A stretch of DNA of 64,000 nt, taken from the NCBI RefSeq assembly GCF_900176255.2, contig NZ_FXEG02000005.1:434001-498000 (forward strand), written 5' to 3'. The stretch comes from Mycobacterium ahvazicum (lineage in GTDB: Bacteria > Actinomycetota > Actinomycetes > Mycobacteriales > Mycobacteriaceae). The translations under genes and the position numbers were made by a program. Shown here piece by piece: positions 31,852 to 40,828 of this stretch (position 1 is its first letter; each line of letters begins with the position of its first letter). The notes below the pieces were generated by a model. That model ran no database searches and had not been told where the DNA came from. It was given only the letters and a program-made list of their open reading frames with translations.

Positions 31852-32304
31852 TTACGTTGCCTTATCCGGACCACCCCGCGCGACCAGATCGCGCAGCCCC
31901 TTGATCGACGCGTCGAGAACGTGTTCCATCGCGCGCCGAACGACGAATCCGGGAATGGGCCCTGCCGGTTCGACGGTGATGTCGAACCGCACCCGCGTCT
32001 TGTCGACGCCCTCGGGCTTGAGGTTGTATTCGACGTGCTGGCCGTGTTGTTGGGCCGTCCCCTTGACGTCGTACACCACCCAGTCCGGGCCCCAGTGGTA
32101 TTCCAGCACCTCTTTGTCACGCAGGCCCATAATTCTGATGGTGGTTTTCACGTGGTGCGCACGGCCGTCCGGATAACGGTCGACGACTTCAATTTTTTTA
32201 TGCAGCGGCGACCAGGATTCCAGCACGCTGACATCCTCGAGCGCCCCCATGACCACGTCGAGCGGCGCATCAACTATGAATTCACGTGATGCCTTTACAG
32301 CCAC
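31852..32304 (-). CDS. SRPBCC (START-like) protein (Rv0856-like)
   Basis: 150 residues from GTG 32304; a TTG at 32313 would add three. It has the same pattern as its downstream paralogue (ESWSPLHKKIEVVDRYPDG, YHWGPDWVVYD, TRVRFDITVEP). The 29-bp gap and shared strand suggest one operon with the 31370-31822 gene. Role inferred only from fold: ligand binding or transfer in the CoA-ester pathway nearby. Confidence 0.85.
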   Translation of the reverse strand: MAVKASREFIVDAPLDVVMGALEDVSVLESWSPLHKKIEVVDRYPDGRAHHVKTTIRIMGLRDKEVLEYHWGPDWVVYDVKGTAQQHGQHVEYNLKPEGVDKTRVRFDITVEPAGPIPGFVVRRAMEHVLDASIKGLRDLVARGGPDKAT

Positions 32305-32361
32305 TGAGCTCAACCTAGCAATCCGGTTCGAGGCACGGAACGTATTCGGGTAAGTAATTTG

Positions 32362-33495
32362 CTACCAGTTGATTTCGTCGATCGGCGTGGTGGCGGCCGG
32401 CGGTGGTCCGACGGGCCCGGCCGGCGTTCGCGAGAAACGCGGAGCGGGCGCGGCCTGCTCGACACCGTGGGCGGTGATCAGCGTCGACCGCGCGTTCAAA
32501 TGTTCGTTGCAGGCGGCCTCGTTCCACGTCAGCACCGGCGTGACACACGCGTCGGTGCCGGCGAAAACCTGAGTCCACTCCTCTCGCGTCCGGCTGGCGA
32601 AGCGCTGCGCGAACACGTCGTACATCTGCTGATACGAACCGCTTTCAAGCTGCCCCGGCACCTCGCCGGGTGACAGACCGAGCCCGTTGAGCAACGCCGC
32701 GAAGAACTGCGGCTCGATCGCGCCGACGGCCATGTACTTGCCGTCGGAGGTTTCATAGCAACGGTAGAACGGCGAGCCGCCGTCGAGCAGAAACGATTCG
32801 CGCTTATCGCGCAGGCTGCCAATTGCCTTCATGGTCCACATCATTTGGGCAAGCACGCTGACGCCGTCGACCATCGCGGCGTCGACGATCTGCCCGCGGC
32901 CCGACCGCTCGCGTTCGTACAGCGCGACGGCGATACCGATGAGCACCAGCATCGACCCGCCGCCGAAATCGGCGACCAGGTTCAGCGGCGGCATCGGCGG
33001 CCGGTCGGCGTAGCCCAGCGCCGAGAGCGCTCCGGTCTGCGACAGGTAGTTGATGTCGTGCCCCGCCGTCGACGCCAACGGCCCCTCCTGGCCCCAGCCG
33101 GTGATCCGCGCGTAGATCAGTCGCGGATTGACCGCCGCGCAGTCGCCGGGTCCAATCCCGAGTCGCTCGCAGGTGCCAGGCCGAAAGCAGTCCAACAACA
33201 CGTCGGCCTTGGCGGCGAGCTCGAGCAATGCGCCCGGGTCAGTCTTGACGTCGAGGTCGACGATCCGCTTGCCCCGGTGCAACAGGTCGCGGTCCTCGGC
33301 CGGCATCGTCGGGACTGCCTGCCGGCGACCCGCCTCGCCCGGCTTCGCCGCGCTTGCGATCGCCGCGCCGCCGGGGCGGCGCACCCGCACCACGTCGGCA
33401 CCCAGGTCGGCGAGCATCATGCCCGCGTGGGGCCCGGGTCCGATGCCGCCGAGTTCGATGACTTTGATCCCGGCCAGGGGTCCCGCGCCGGTCAC
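32362..33495 (-). CDS. far: Alpha-methylacyl-CoA racemase family protein (Far, Rv0855-like)
   Basis: 377 residues of the CoA-transferase family III. The residues known in MTB Mcr are present in order: His in GHDINYLSQTGAL, Asp in LVADFGGGSM and Glu in AVGAIEPQF. That pattern indicates racemisation of 2-methylacyl-CoA rather than CoA transfer. Such activity lets (2R)-methyl-branched or sterol side-chain CoAs enter beta-oxidation. It is slightly longer than MTB Far (359), mostly from an inserted segment near residues 40-55. SRPBCC genes flank it on both sides. Confidence 0.92.
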   Translation of the reverse strand: MTGAGPLAGIKVIELGGIGPGPHAGMMLADLGADVVRVRRPGGAAIASAAKPGEAGRRQAVPTMPAEDRDLLHRGKRIVDLDVKTDPGALLELAAKADVLLDCFRPGTCERLGIGPGDCAAVNPRLIYARITGWGQEGPLASTAGHDINYLSQTGALSALGYADRPPMPPLNLVADFGGGSMLVLIGIAVALYERERSGRGQIVDAAMVDGVSVLAQMMWTMKAIGSLRDKRESFLLDGGSPFYRCYETSDGKYMAVGAIEPQFFAALLNGLGLSPGEVPGQLESGSYQQMYDVFAQRFASRTREEWTQVFAGTDACVTPVLTWNEAACNEHLNARSTLITAHGVEQAAPAPRFSRTPAGPVGPPPAATTPIDEINW

Positions 33496-33500
33496 GGCGG

Positions 33501-33944
33501 CTACTTACCCTTCTTCACCTGCAGCACCCGCTTGCGCAAGCCCTCGGTCCCGGTATCGACGGTGCCTTTGATGGCGCGCTTCAACACGAAGCCCGGCAAC
33601 GGCACCACGGGATCGACGCTGAGCTCGAACTTGACCAGGGTGGCGTCGCCCTTCGGCGTCAGTTTGTAGGAGGCATCCTGGGAGCGCTGCTGACCGGAGC
33701 TGATCAGCGTCCAGCTCACCTCGTTGTCGCCCCACGAGTACTCGACCACCTGCTCGTCGGTGATGCCCGCGGCTTTGACTTTCATCTTGACCTTGGTGGG
33801 GCGCCCGTCGGCGTCACGCTCCAGGATTTCGACGCTCTGGTGGGGCGGCGACCATTCGGTCACCGAGTCGAGATCGGCGATGACGTCGAGGATCTCTTCG
33901 GGGCTGGCTTCGATGACAACTTCGCGGGTTTCGTTGATCGCCAT
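33501..33944 (-). CDS. SRPBCC (START-like) protein (Rv0854-like)
   Basis: 147 residues from ATG 33944, the length of MTB Rv0854. Pattern as in its paralogues: TEWSPPHQSVEILERDADGR and VEYSWGDNEVSWTL. It ends 5 bp before the far start, so it is the first gene of a far-containing operon. Function unknown beyond a hydrophobic-ligand fold. Divergent from the decarboxylase gene. Confidence 0.85.
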   Translation of the reverse strand: MAINETREVVIEASPEEILDVIADLDSVTEWSPPHQSVEILERDADGRPTKVKMKVKAAGITDEQVVEYSWGDNEVSWTLISSGQQRSQDASYKLTPKGDATLVKFELSVDPVVPLPGFVLKRAIKGTVDTGTEGLRKRVLQVKKGK

Positions 33945-34008
33945 GGCCCGCACGATAGCGAAACCACGCCCGGCGGGGAGCGCTTTCGACCAGCGTAACG
34001 TCGACTTC

Positions 34009-35724
34009 GTGACTGCTACCACGCCAGACGCGGCGGCCGGGCCCGCGGATCCTGTCTACACCATCGGCGACTACCTGTTGGACCGTCTCGCCGAGCTTGG
34101 CGTCTCGGAGATCTTCGGCGTCCCCGGCGACTACAACCTGGAATTCCTCGATCACATCGTCGCGCATCCACGGATTCGGTGGGTGGGCAACGCCAACGAG
34201 CTGAACGCCGGCTACGCCGCCGACGGTTATGGCCGGCTGCGCGGAATGGCCGCTGTGGTAACGACATTCGGCGTGGGGGAGCTTTCGGCGACCAATGCGA
34301 TCGCCGGCAGCTACGCCGAGCATGTCCCGGTGGTGCACATCGTCGGTGGCCCCTCCAAGGACGCCCAGGGCACCAGGCGGGCGTTGCACCATTCGCTCGG
34401 TGACGGCGACTTCGAGCACTTCTTCCGCATCAGCCGTGAAATCACCTGTGCTCAAGCCAATCTCATGCCGGCGACGGCATGCCGGGAGATTGACCGGGTG
34501 CTGTGCGAGGTGCGCGAGCAGAAGCGGCCGGGCTACATCCTGCTGTCCACCGATGTGGCACGCTTCCCCACCGAACCGCCTGCGGCGCCGCTGCCCCGCT
34601 ACACCGGCGGGACCAGTCCGCGCGCGCTGTCGATGTTCATCGACGCGGCCCGCGAACTCATCGGCGACAACCGGCTGACCGTGCTGGCCGACCTGCTGGT
34701 GCATCGGCTACAGGCGGTCAAGGAACTCGAGGCGCTACTGAACGCCGACGTGGTGCCCTACGCCACGCTGATGTGGGGCAAGAGCCTTCTCGACGAGAGC
34801 GCACCCAACTACCTCGGCATCTACGCCGGCGCGGCCAGCGCGCCCGCCGTGCGTGCCGCGATCGAGGACGCACCAGCGTTGGTCACCGCCGGGGTGGTGT
34901 TCACCGACATGGTGAGCGGCTTCTTCAGCCAACACATCGACTCCACCCGGACCATCGACGTCGGGCAGTATCAGAGCAGTGTGGCCGGTGAGGTGTTCGC
35001 GCCGCTGGAAATGGGCGCCGCGCTCGGGGCGCTGGCCGAGATCCTGACGGGGCGCGCAACCAGTTCACCACCCGTCACGCCGGCAGCGGGCCACCAGCCC
35101 GCGGCCTCGGCCCCCGCGCCTGGGCGCGATCAGGCACTGACCCAGGAGATGGTGTGGGACCGGCTGTGCAACGCGCTCACACCGGGCAACGTGGTGCTCG
35201 CCGATCAGGGCACCTCCTTCTATGGGATGGCCGACCACAGGCTACCCAAGGGGGTCACATTCATCGGCCAACCCCTTTGGGGCTCAATTGGTTACACGTT
35301 GCCCGCGGCGCTCGGCGCGGCCGTAGCGCACCCGGACCGAAGGTCGGTGTTGTTGATCGGTGACGGCGCCGCGCAACTGACCGTGCAGGAACTCGGCACG
35401 TTCTTTCGCGAAGGGCTGTCGCCCGTCATCGTCGTGGTCAACAACGACGGCTATACGGTCGAACGGGCGATCCACGGAGAGACGGCGCCCTACAACGACA
35501 TCGCCAGCTGGAGTTGGACCGACATCCCCAACGCGCTCGGCGTGGCCAACCACCTCGCGTTCCGCGCGCAAACCTACGGCGAACTCGACGACGCGCTGAC
35601 CGCGGCGGCAGGGCATCAGGACCGCATGGTGCTTGTCGAAGTGGTGTTGCCCCGCATGGAAATTCCCCCGCTGCTGGTCGAACTCGTGCAGCCGATGTCG
35701 CCGGACGGCAGTAGGCGCCGCTGA
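34009..35724 (+). CDS. kdc: Thiamine-diphosphate 2-keto acid decarboxylase (Rv0853c-like)
   Basis: 571 residues from GTG 34009; upstream codons overlap the divergent gene's promoter. The catalytic Glu is in NANELNAGYAADGYGR. ThDP/Mg binding is LIGDGAAQLTVQELG with downstream NNDGYTVE, a GDG-NN motif. A His pair is in RRALHHSLGDGDF. MTB Rv0853c was characterised as a branched-chain and aromatic 2-keto acid decarboxylase. It yields an aldehyde and CO2 from amino-acid-derived keto acids, consistent with the aminotransferase gene nearby. Confidence 0.92.
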   Translation: MTATTPDAAAGPADPVYTIGDYLLDRLAELGVSEIFGVPGDYNLEFLDHIVAHPRIRWVGNANELNAGYAADGYGRLRGMAAVVTTFGVGELSATNAIAGSYAEHVPVVHIVGGPSKDAQGTRRALHHSLGDGDFEHFFRISREITCAQANLMPATACREIDRVLCEVREQKRPGYILLSTDVARFPTEPPAAPLPRYTGGTSPRALSMFIDAARELIGDNRLTVLADLLVHRLQAVKELEALLNADVVPYATLMWGKSLLDESAPNYLGIYAGAASAPAVRAAIEDAPALVTAGVVFTDMVSGFFSQHIDSTRTIDVGQYQSSVAGEVFAPLEMGAALGALAEILTGRATSSPPVTPAAGHQPAASAPAPGRDQALTQEMVWDRLCNALTPGNVVLADQGTSFYGMADHRLPKGVTFIGQPLWGSIGYTLPAALGAAVAHPDRRSVLLIGDGAAQLTVQELGTFFREGLSPVIVVVNNDGYTVERAIHGETAPYNDIASWSWTDIPNALGVANHLAFRAQTYGELDDALTAAAGHQDRMVLVEVVLPRMEIPPLLVELVQPMSPDGSRRR

Positions 35725-35752
35725 AAGGTGGCGACATCGAGCGGACTGCTCG

Positions 35753-36376
35753 CTAGCCCTCGATGCGCATGATGTTGGCAAACTGGCCGACGAACAGCGG
35801 CGGGTACGGACCGACTCCCGCGCCCGACATCCACTGGGCGGCGGCGTCCGGATGCTCGATCCACTGCCGCGCGCTGGATTCGTCGGGAAATTCCTGCAGG
35901 ATCAACACCTCGTGATTGTCGTCGAAAGCCTGGAATATCCAAGTCTTTCGGATACCGGCCGCGGCGAACCGGTCTAGCGCCGAGTTGACGCCGGCCGTCA
36001 GCGCCGGCACATCGTCGACCGATGCGATGGCGGCCACCACGACCCCGGGCACCGCCGAGCTCGACGATGGTGCCGGGATGAACCTGTCGATGATCTCTCC
36101 GGCGAAGACCGCGGGGATGTCTTCAACACCGGCCTCGTCGAACCAGTTGAAGAACACCCGCGATCGGAGCAGTTCCACGATCGGCTCACGGCTGTGCACC
36201 CCGATCATCACGAGCACGCGACCGTAGTCGTGCGTTGATGTGTAGACGAGCACGTGGTGTGCGCCGATCTCGGAGAGGGCCGACTTGTTTCGCTCGAGTA
36301 GCGGCCACACCCGGCTGGGATCCGGAACGCGATAATCCGACGCAATCACCATCGAGTGGATATCGCCGTCGGTCAA
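35753..36376 (-). CDS. Conserved hypothetical protein, tandem ferredoxin-like domains
   Basis: 207 residues starting at TTG 36376, which overlaps the fadD stop as TTGA; an internal ATG at 36352 is possible. The two halves look alike: HHVLVYTSTHDYGRVLVMIG and RKTWIFQAFDDNHEVLILQE each precede a region with FFNWFDEAGVEDIP or ARQWIEHPDAAAQWM. This suggests two ABM-like alpha/beta units in one chain. Operon position after an amidohydrolase and a FadD hints at a role in the same catabolic route. No family is recognised with confidence. Confidence 0.7.
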   Translation of the reverse strand: MTDGDIHSMVIASDYRVPDPSRVWPLLERNKSALSEIGAHHVLVYTSTHDYGRVLVMIGVHSREPIVELLRSRVFFNWFDEAGVEDIPAVFAGEIIDRFIPAPSSSSAVPGVVVAAIASVDDVPALTAGVNSALDRFAAAGIRKTWIFQAFDDNHEVLILQEFPDESSARQWIEHPDAAAQWMSGAGVGPYPPLFVGQFANIMRIEG

Positions 36377-37827
36377 CGAAGTTGGTCCTTCATCACTTTG
36401 CCGGTTGCATTGAGTGGGAGTGAATCAAGGAACTGTACCGCGCGTGGGACTTTGAAGCCCGCCATGCGGTCGCGACACCAACTGATCAATTCGTCGGCGC
36501 CCACGGCACCGTCGAGCACCACGAACGCCTTACCCACCTGTCCGAGTCGCTCGTCGGGCACGCCGATGACCGCGGCCTGCGCGACGGCGGGGTGACTCAG
36601 CAGGAAGCCTTCGATCTCGGCCGGGTAGGCGTTGAACCCGCCGACGATGAACATGTCCTTCTTGCGGCCGACGATGCGCAGCCGACCGGCCGGGTCGAGG
36701 TTGCCGAGATCGCCGGTGTGCAGCCAGCCGTCTTCGTCGATCGCCTGCGCGGTGGCCGCGGGATCGTCGAGGTAGCCCTGCATGACGCCGTAGCCGCGAA
36801 CCAGCACCTCGCCGTCGTCGGCGATGCGCACCTCGACGTCGGCGCAGGGCACACCGGCGGTGGTGGCGACGTCCTCGAAGGAATCGCCCGGCAGCGACAG
36901 GGTGACGTTGCCGGCCTCGGTCAGTCCGTAGCCGGTCATCAGCGTTTCGAACGGCAGTTCGTCGTGGATGCGACGGACCAGCTCGACCGGGATGTCCGCG
37001 GCGCCGGTCACGCCTGCCCGCAACGTCGACAACTTGGACTTGTCCTGCACCGTCAGCAGCGAGTGATACAACGTCGGCGGGCCGGGCAGCATCGTGATGT
37101 GTTCGCGCGCAATGAGATCCACCACGGTATCGACGTCGAATACGGCGACCGGAAGCATCGTCGCGCCGCGCAGGAAGGACGTGACAAGCCCCGCCTTGAG
37201 GCCGAACGTGTGGAAGTACGGATTGATCTGTAGGTAACGGTCGCCCTCGCGCAGATCCGCCAGTGTCGCCCACTCCTCGTACATGCGCAGCGTCTGGCGA
37301 TGGTTCATCATCGCGCCCTTCGGACGGCCGGTCGTGCCCGACGTGAAGATGATGTCCGAGATGTCGCTGCCGCTCACCGCCCGCTCGAACGGCGAACCGC
37401 TGGAAAGGAAGTCGGACTTCACATCGATGACCGGCGTCCCCGCGGGGGCGGTGTAGTCCTGGCCCAGGAACCCCTTCTGCACCAGGACGGCCTTGACTTC
37501 ACTGCGGGCGATGATGTCACCCGCCTCTTCGGCCTTGAATCGCGTGTTGACCGGCACCAGCACCCCGCCCGCGGTGAGCAACCCGAACGCGGCGATGATC
37601 CACTCGGCCGAGTTGGGCGCCCAGACGGCGACGCGGTCACCCTTGTCAACACCGAGTTCTGCGAATGCGCCGGCGGCGCAACGGATTCGGTCGACAATTT
37701 CGGTGAAGGCGAAGCGCAGCGGACCGTCGACAACTGCTTCCGCATCGCCGAAGCGGTCCGCCGCGCTCAAGACCATCTCGGGGATTGTCTGCCACTCAGG
37801 CCCGATTGGCCGGCGGCGGGACGTCAC
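36373..37827 (-). CDS. Fatty-acid/carboxylate-CoA ligase (FadD family)
   Basis: A 484-residue acyl-adenylating enzyme. The P-loop is IIFTSGTTGRPKGAMMNH. Further motifs are TGYGLTEAG, DGWLHTGDLGNLD and GRKKDMFIVGGFNAYPAEIE. The C-terminal lysine is in LPLNATGKVMK. All catalytic residues are present, so it should make an acyl-CoA via acyl-AMP. The GTG start overlaps the amidohydrolase stop (GTGA), and the end overlaps the hypothetical gene. The substrate is probably what the amidohydrolase releases. Which FadD paralogue it is cannot be said. Confidence 0.9.
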   Translation of the reverse strand: MTSRRRPIGPEWQTIPEMVLSAADRFGDAEAVVDGPLRFAFTEIVDRIRCAAGAFAELGVDKGDRVAVWAPNSAEWIIAAFGLLTAGGVLVPVNTRFKAEEAGDIIARSEVKAVLVQKGFLGQDYTAPAGTPVIDVKSDFLSSGSPFERAVSGSDISDIIFTSGTTGRPKGAMMNHRQTLRMYEEWATLADLREGDRYLQINPYFHTFGLKAGLVTSFLRGATMLPVAVFDVDTVVDLIAREHITMLPGPPTLYHSLLTVQDKSKLSTLRAGVTGAADIPVELVRRIHDELPFETLMTGYGLTEAGNVTLSLPGDSFEDVATTAGVPCADVEVRIADDGEVLVRGYGVMQGYLDDPAATAQAIDEDGWLHTGDLGNLDPAGRLRIVGRKKDMFIVGGFNAYPAEIEGFLLSHPAVAQAAVIGVPDERLGQVGKAFVVLDGAVGADELISWCRDRMAGFKVPRAVQFLDSLPLNATGKVMKDQLR

Positions 37828-39014
37828 ACCGTGACGAGCCGACCGAGGTTGCCGCCCATGATCTTCGCCTGATCCTCCGGCTTCAGGTGCGACAGCGCCT
37901 CGATGTAATAGGTCGGCTCCGCCAGGCCTTCCGGGTGCGGCCAGTCCGAACCGTAGAGCACCTGGTCCACACCGACCAGTTTGACCAGATCGTCGATGCC
38001 ATCCTCGAAGAACGGGCTGACGTGGATCCGGCTCTTGACCATCTCGACCGGGTCACTCGGGAAAGCCTCCGGGGCCTTGCGGAAGACCTCCGCCAGGCCG
38101 TCCAGCAGCGGGGTCATCCACTTCGAGCCGGCCTCGACGATCGCGACCTTCAGCTTGGGGTGGCGGTAGAGCGCGCCGTGAATCACCCACGAGCCCACCG
38201 AATCCTGGATCGGCCGCCACTCGTTGAGGATGCCCATCGCGTTGGTCTGGAATGGCAGCATCTCCTGGTCGGCGCCGTCCCACTCCGAGGTGTACCGGGA
38301 GTAGCCGCTGTCGGAAGAGTGCATGCCCACCAGCACGTCGTGCTCGACGACCCGCTCCCAGAACGGGTCGAACTCGGGCACCGCGAATGACCGCGGACCA
38401 CGGAAGCCGGGGACCGGCGCCGGGCGAACCAGGATGGCGCGGGCGCCGCGCTTGACCGCCCACTCCAGTTCCTCGATCGCCTTCTCGACGATCGGCAGGG
38501 TGATGACCGGTGTGGTGAAGATGCGATTCTGGTAGTTGAAGCCCCAGACCTCGTCCAGCCACTCGTTCAGCGCATGGACCAGCACGTGGATAGCGAGCGG
38601 ATCGTCGCGCAGCCGCTCCTCCAGCAGGCTGGCCAAGGTCGGGAACATCAGCGTCTTGTCCAGGCCCAGCTCGTTCATCGTCTCGAGCCGTGGGCCGGGT
38701 TCGAAGAACGCCGGGATCGCGCGCATCGGCTCGCCGAACAGCTCGCGCTTGCTCTTGCCCTCCGGGTTGCCGTACTTGAAGTACTCCTCCCAGGCGCCCG
38801 GCCGGGCGACGACCTCGAAGGTCGGGTTGGGAATGTAATTGCTGATCTGGCCGCGGATGGCGATCTTGGTGCGACCGTTGATCTGCACGTACTGGACGTA
38901 GTCCTTGTACTCCTTGGGCAGGAACTTGGTCAGCGCCTCCGGCGGCTCGTAGAGATGGTTATCCGCGTCAAAGATCGGAAACGGAACGTCCACCTTGTGC
39001 GACAACTGGCCCAT
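37824..39014 (-). CDS. Amidohydrolase-2 family TIM-barrel enzyme
   Basis: 396 residues. The N-terminal metal motif is FDADNHLYEPPEA, where the canonical DxHxH is changed to DADNH, as is usual in this mycobacterial subgroup. The C-terminal catalytic Asp is in VLYGSDWPHPEG. Relatives act as hydrolases or non-oxidative decarboxylases on CoA-derived or aromatic carboxylates. ATG 39014 has AAGGAG. A perfect GAGAATA/TATTCTC palindrome lies 23-37 bp upstream. First gene of a three-gene overlapping operon. Confidence 0.87.
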   Translation of the reverse strand: MGQLSHKVDVPFPIFDADNHLYEPPEALTKFLPKEYKDYVQYVQINGRTKIAIRGQISNYIPNPTFEVVARPGAWEEYFKYGNPEGKSKRELFGEPMRAIPAFFEPGPRLETMNELGLDKTLMFPTLASLLEERLRDDPLAIHVLVHALNEWLDEVWGFNYQNRIFTTPVITLPIVEKAIEELEWAVKRGARAILVRPAPVPGFRGPRSFAVPEFDPFWERVVEHDVLVGMHSSDSGYSRYTSEWDGADQEMLPFQTNAMGILNEWRPIQDSVGSWVIHGALYRHPKLKVAIVEAGSKWMTPLLDGLAEVFRKAPEAFPSDPVEMVKSRIHVSPFFEDGIDDLVKLVGVDQVLYGSDWPHPEGLAEPTYYIEALSHLKPEDQAKIMGGNLGRLVTV

Positions 39015-39036
39015 GAGATCCTCCTTCGCGATTTGT

Positions 39037-39051
39037 GAGAATACTATTCTC
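39037..39051. promoter_or_regulatory. GAGAATA-C-TATTCTC palindrome upstream of amidohydrolase operon
   Basis: Perfect 7-bp arms around one base, 23-37 bp before ATG 39014. The GAGAAT/ATTCTC half-site recurs at 39581-39599 and at 59952-59992, all upstream of lipid or CoA genes, which suggests one regulator for several operons. Confidence 0.55.
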
Positions 39052-39104
39052 TACTGGGCCCGCATCGCAAACGTGCACCCCAGTGGTGATCGCCACGCGC
39101 GGTG

Positions 39105-39527
39105 TCAGCAGGACACGATGATCTTGAAAGTCGCCGACGTTGCTTCGTTCGGTTTGTCGGTCTTGAAGCCGTTGGCGGTGCCGGTAATCGTGAACTTGTC
39201 TCCCGACATGCTCATGTCGGCGCGGGGGCCGTCGCCCCGGGCGTACATCCCGGTGAACCCGCCCAGATTTTGGATGCGTACCGACTCGGCAGACGGCGGT
39301 TGCGCCCCCTCGTCGATGATGATCTTGGCTCCGGCGAACTTGCCGCCGATGTCGATCGTCCGGGTCCATTGCACTTGACCGCATTGCACGACGTGAAAAT
39401 TCGCGTCATCACCGTTGACGGTCACCGACGCCGAGCTAGAGATTTGGGTGGCCGGTCGCGACGTGCACGCCCCGAGGCCGGCCACAGCGAGCACCGCGAC
39501 GGCCGTCACGACGATTCTGTCCTGCAC
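39105..39527 (-). CDS. LpqH (19-kDa antigen)-type lipoprotein
   Basis: 140 residues with a lipoprotein signal (VVTAVAVLAVAGLGAC) and lipobox LGAC at Cys21. The mature part, with VTVNGDDANFHVVQCGQVQW and IIVSC at the end, has the mycobacterial 19-kDa antigen pattern with two paired Cys. Such lipoproteins sit on the outer face of the membrane; LpqH itself is a TLR2 ligand. Divergent from the hydratase gene. Function unknown. Confidence 0.85.
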   Translation of the reverse strand: MQDRIVVTAVAVLAVAGLGACTSRPATQISSSASVTVNGDDANFHVVQCGQVQWTRTIDIGGKFAGAKIIIDEGAQPPSAESVRIQNLGGFTGMYARGDGPRADMSMSGDKFTITGTANGFKTDKPNEATSATFKIIVSC

Positions 39528-39580
39528 GGGCCACCTCTATCCTCGATGTACAAACCCCTTCGGCCTGCAGCGATGATGTT

Positions 39581-39599
39581 ATTCTCGCCGAACGAGAAT
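39581..39599. promoter_or_regulatory. ATTCTCG-N5-CGAGAAT palindrome upstream of hydratase gene
   Basis: Perfect 7-bp arms with spacer CCGAA, 37-55 bp before ATG 39636 and 54-72 bp before the divergent lipoprotein start. The half-sites match those at 39037-39051 and 59952-59992. Confidence 0.6.
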
Positions 39600-39635
39600 G
39601 CCAATATCGACCCTCTTCCGAGGAGCAACTAACGC

Positions 39636-40382
39636 ATGCTGGACTTGGAGCTCGACAACGGGCTTGCGGTGCTCACCATCGACCGCCCTCACGCACGCAA
39701 CGCGATCGCGCTCGACACCATGGACCAGCTGGAGAAGGCGCTCGATGCCGCGGCCGGTGCTCGGGCGCTGGTGATCAGGGGCGCCGGCGACAAGGCTTTC
39801 GTGTCCGGCGGTGACCTCAAGGAGCTCAGCGCGCTGCGCACCATTGCGGAAGCCACCGCGATGGCAAAGCGGATGCGGTCCATCTGCGACCAGCTGGCGA
39901 GCTTCCCGGCACCGGTGATCGCCGCACTCAACGGGCACGCCTTCGGTGGCGGCGCCGAAGTAGCCGTCGCCGCCGACATCCGGGTTGCCGCAAGCGATGT
40001 CAAGATCGCGTTCAATCAGGTGACGCTGGAAATCATGCCGGCCTGGGGCGGCGCCGAGCGGCTGGCCGCCCTCGTCGGAAAGAGCAGGGCCCTGCTTCTG
40101 GCGGGCAGCGGAAAGACGGTCGACGCCGCCGAGGCCGAGCGCATCGGGTTGGTGGACGCGGTGTTGCCGCGCGCCTCGTTCGAGGAAGGCTGGCGTGCGA
40201 TTGCTGCCTCCCTGGCCAATCAGCCGGCCACCGAGATAAAACGGGTAATCAGCGGTGTTTCGCCCGATGAGGCGATAGCATCTTTTGCACATTTGTGGGT
40301 TGCCGACGCGCACTGGCAGGCCGCAGAGCGGGTAGTGAACCGAAACGCCAAGCCACGACCGGCCGCCGGAGGAACGATATGA
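39636..40382 (+). CDS. Enoyl-CoA hydratase/isomerase family protein
   Basis: A 248-residue crotonase-fold enzyme with GAGGAG before ATG 39636. The oxyanion-hole segments are DKAFVSGGDLKEL and ALNGHAFGGGAEVAVAADIR. The first catalytic Glu position of classical hydratases is replaced (IMPAWGGAERLAALVG), so isomerase, hydrolase or lyase activity is also possible. The stop overlaps the next gene's ATG. Confidence 0.88.
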   Translation: MLDLELDNGLAVLTIDRPHARNAIALDTMDQLEKALDAAAGARALVIRGAGDKAFVSGGDLKELSALRTIAEATAMAKRMRSICDQLASFPAPVIAALNGHAFGGGAEVAVAADIRVAASDVKIAFNQVTLEIMPAWGGAERLAALVGKSRALLLAGSGKTVDAAEAERIGLVDAVLPRASFEEGWRAIAASLANQPATEIKRVISGVSPDEAIASFAHLWVADAHWQAAERVVNRNAKPRPAAGGTI

Positions 40383-40828
40383 GTACCAGCGTCAACAGAC
40401 CGCTGAGCATCGGTTCGGCGATGACCATGGCAGTGTTGTCGGTGGTCGGTCTGGCCGCGAACGCTCCGCGCGCCCACGCCGATCCGACCGCCGGCCCGGT
40501 CATGCATCACGTCAAGTACGCCGTCACCGCTGAGAATCCGATCTACACGGACATCTATTACCTGGACCACCAGCCGGACAGATTCTCCGATTACAGCCAC
40601 AACCCTTACTCGTTCACGCCGCACGTCGATGTCGATCTCGGCCCGGGCAAGCCGCCGTGGACCTACGATCTGGACATGACCAACCCCGACGCGTACGCGA
40701 TGGTGGTGGCCAGCACGGGCACGGAGCCCGGCACGCCGGGGCTTCACTGTGTTCTGGCGGTGGATGGCGTTGTCGTCGTATCCAAGGACGGCCTCAAGGG
40801 CGTGCTCTGCTCGCTGCGCAATTGGTGA
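40379..40828 (+). CDS. Secreted protein, MmpS-like fold
   Basis: 149 residues, ATG overlapping the hydratase stop (ATGA). The signal peptide (SAMTMAVLSVVGLAANAPRAHA) is cut before DPTAGP. The mature domain, HHVKYAVTAENPIYTDIYYL, followed by PWTYDLDM, HCVLAVDGVVVVSKDG and a final Cys, resembles the beta-rich extracytoplasmic domain of MmpS proteins but without the membrane anchor. Unknown role, perhaps lipid binding. Its 3' end overlaps the convergent TetR gene by 85 bp. Confidence 0.7.
   Translation: MSTSVNRPLSIGSAMTMAVLSVVGLAANAPRAHADPTAGPVMHHVKYAVTAENPIYTDIYYLDHQPDRFSDYSHNPYSFTPHVDVDLGPGKPPWTYDLDMTNPDAYAMVVASTGTEPGTPGLHCVLAVDGVVVVSKDGLKGVLCSLRNW

Noticed and set aside
31370..33944. Three SRPBCC genes around far considered as a new toxin-antitoxin or defence unit
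   Set aside because: The same set surrounds far in MTB (Rv0857, Rv0856, Rv0854), so it is ordinary conserved content.
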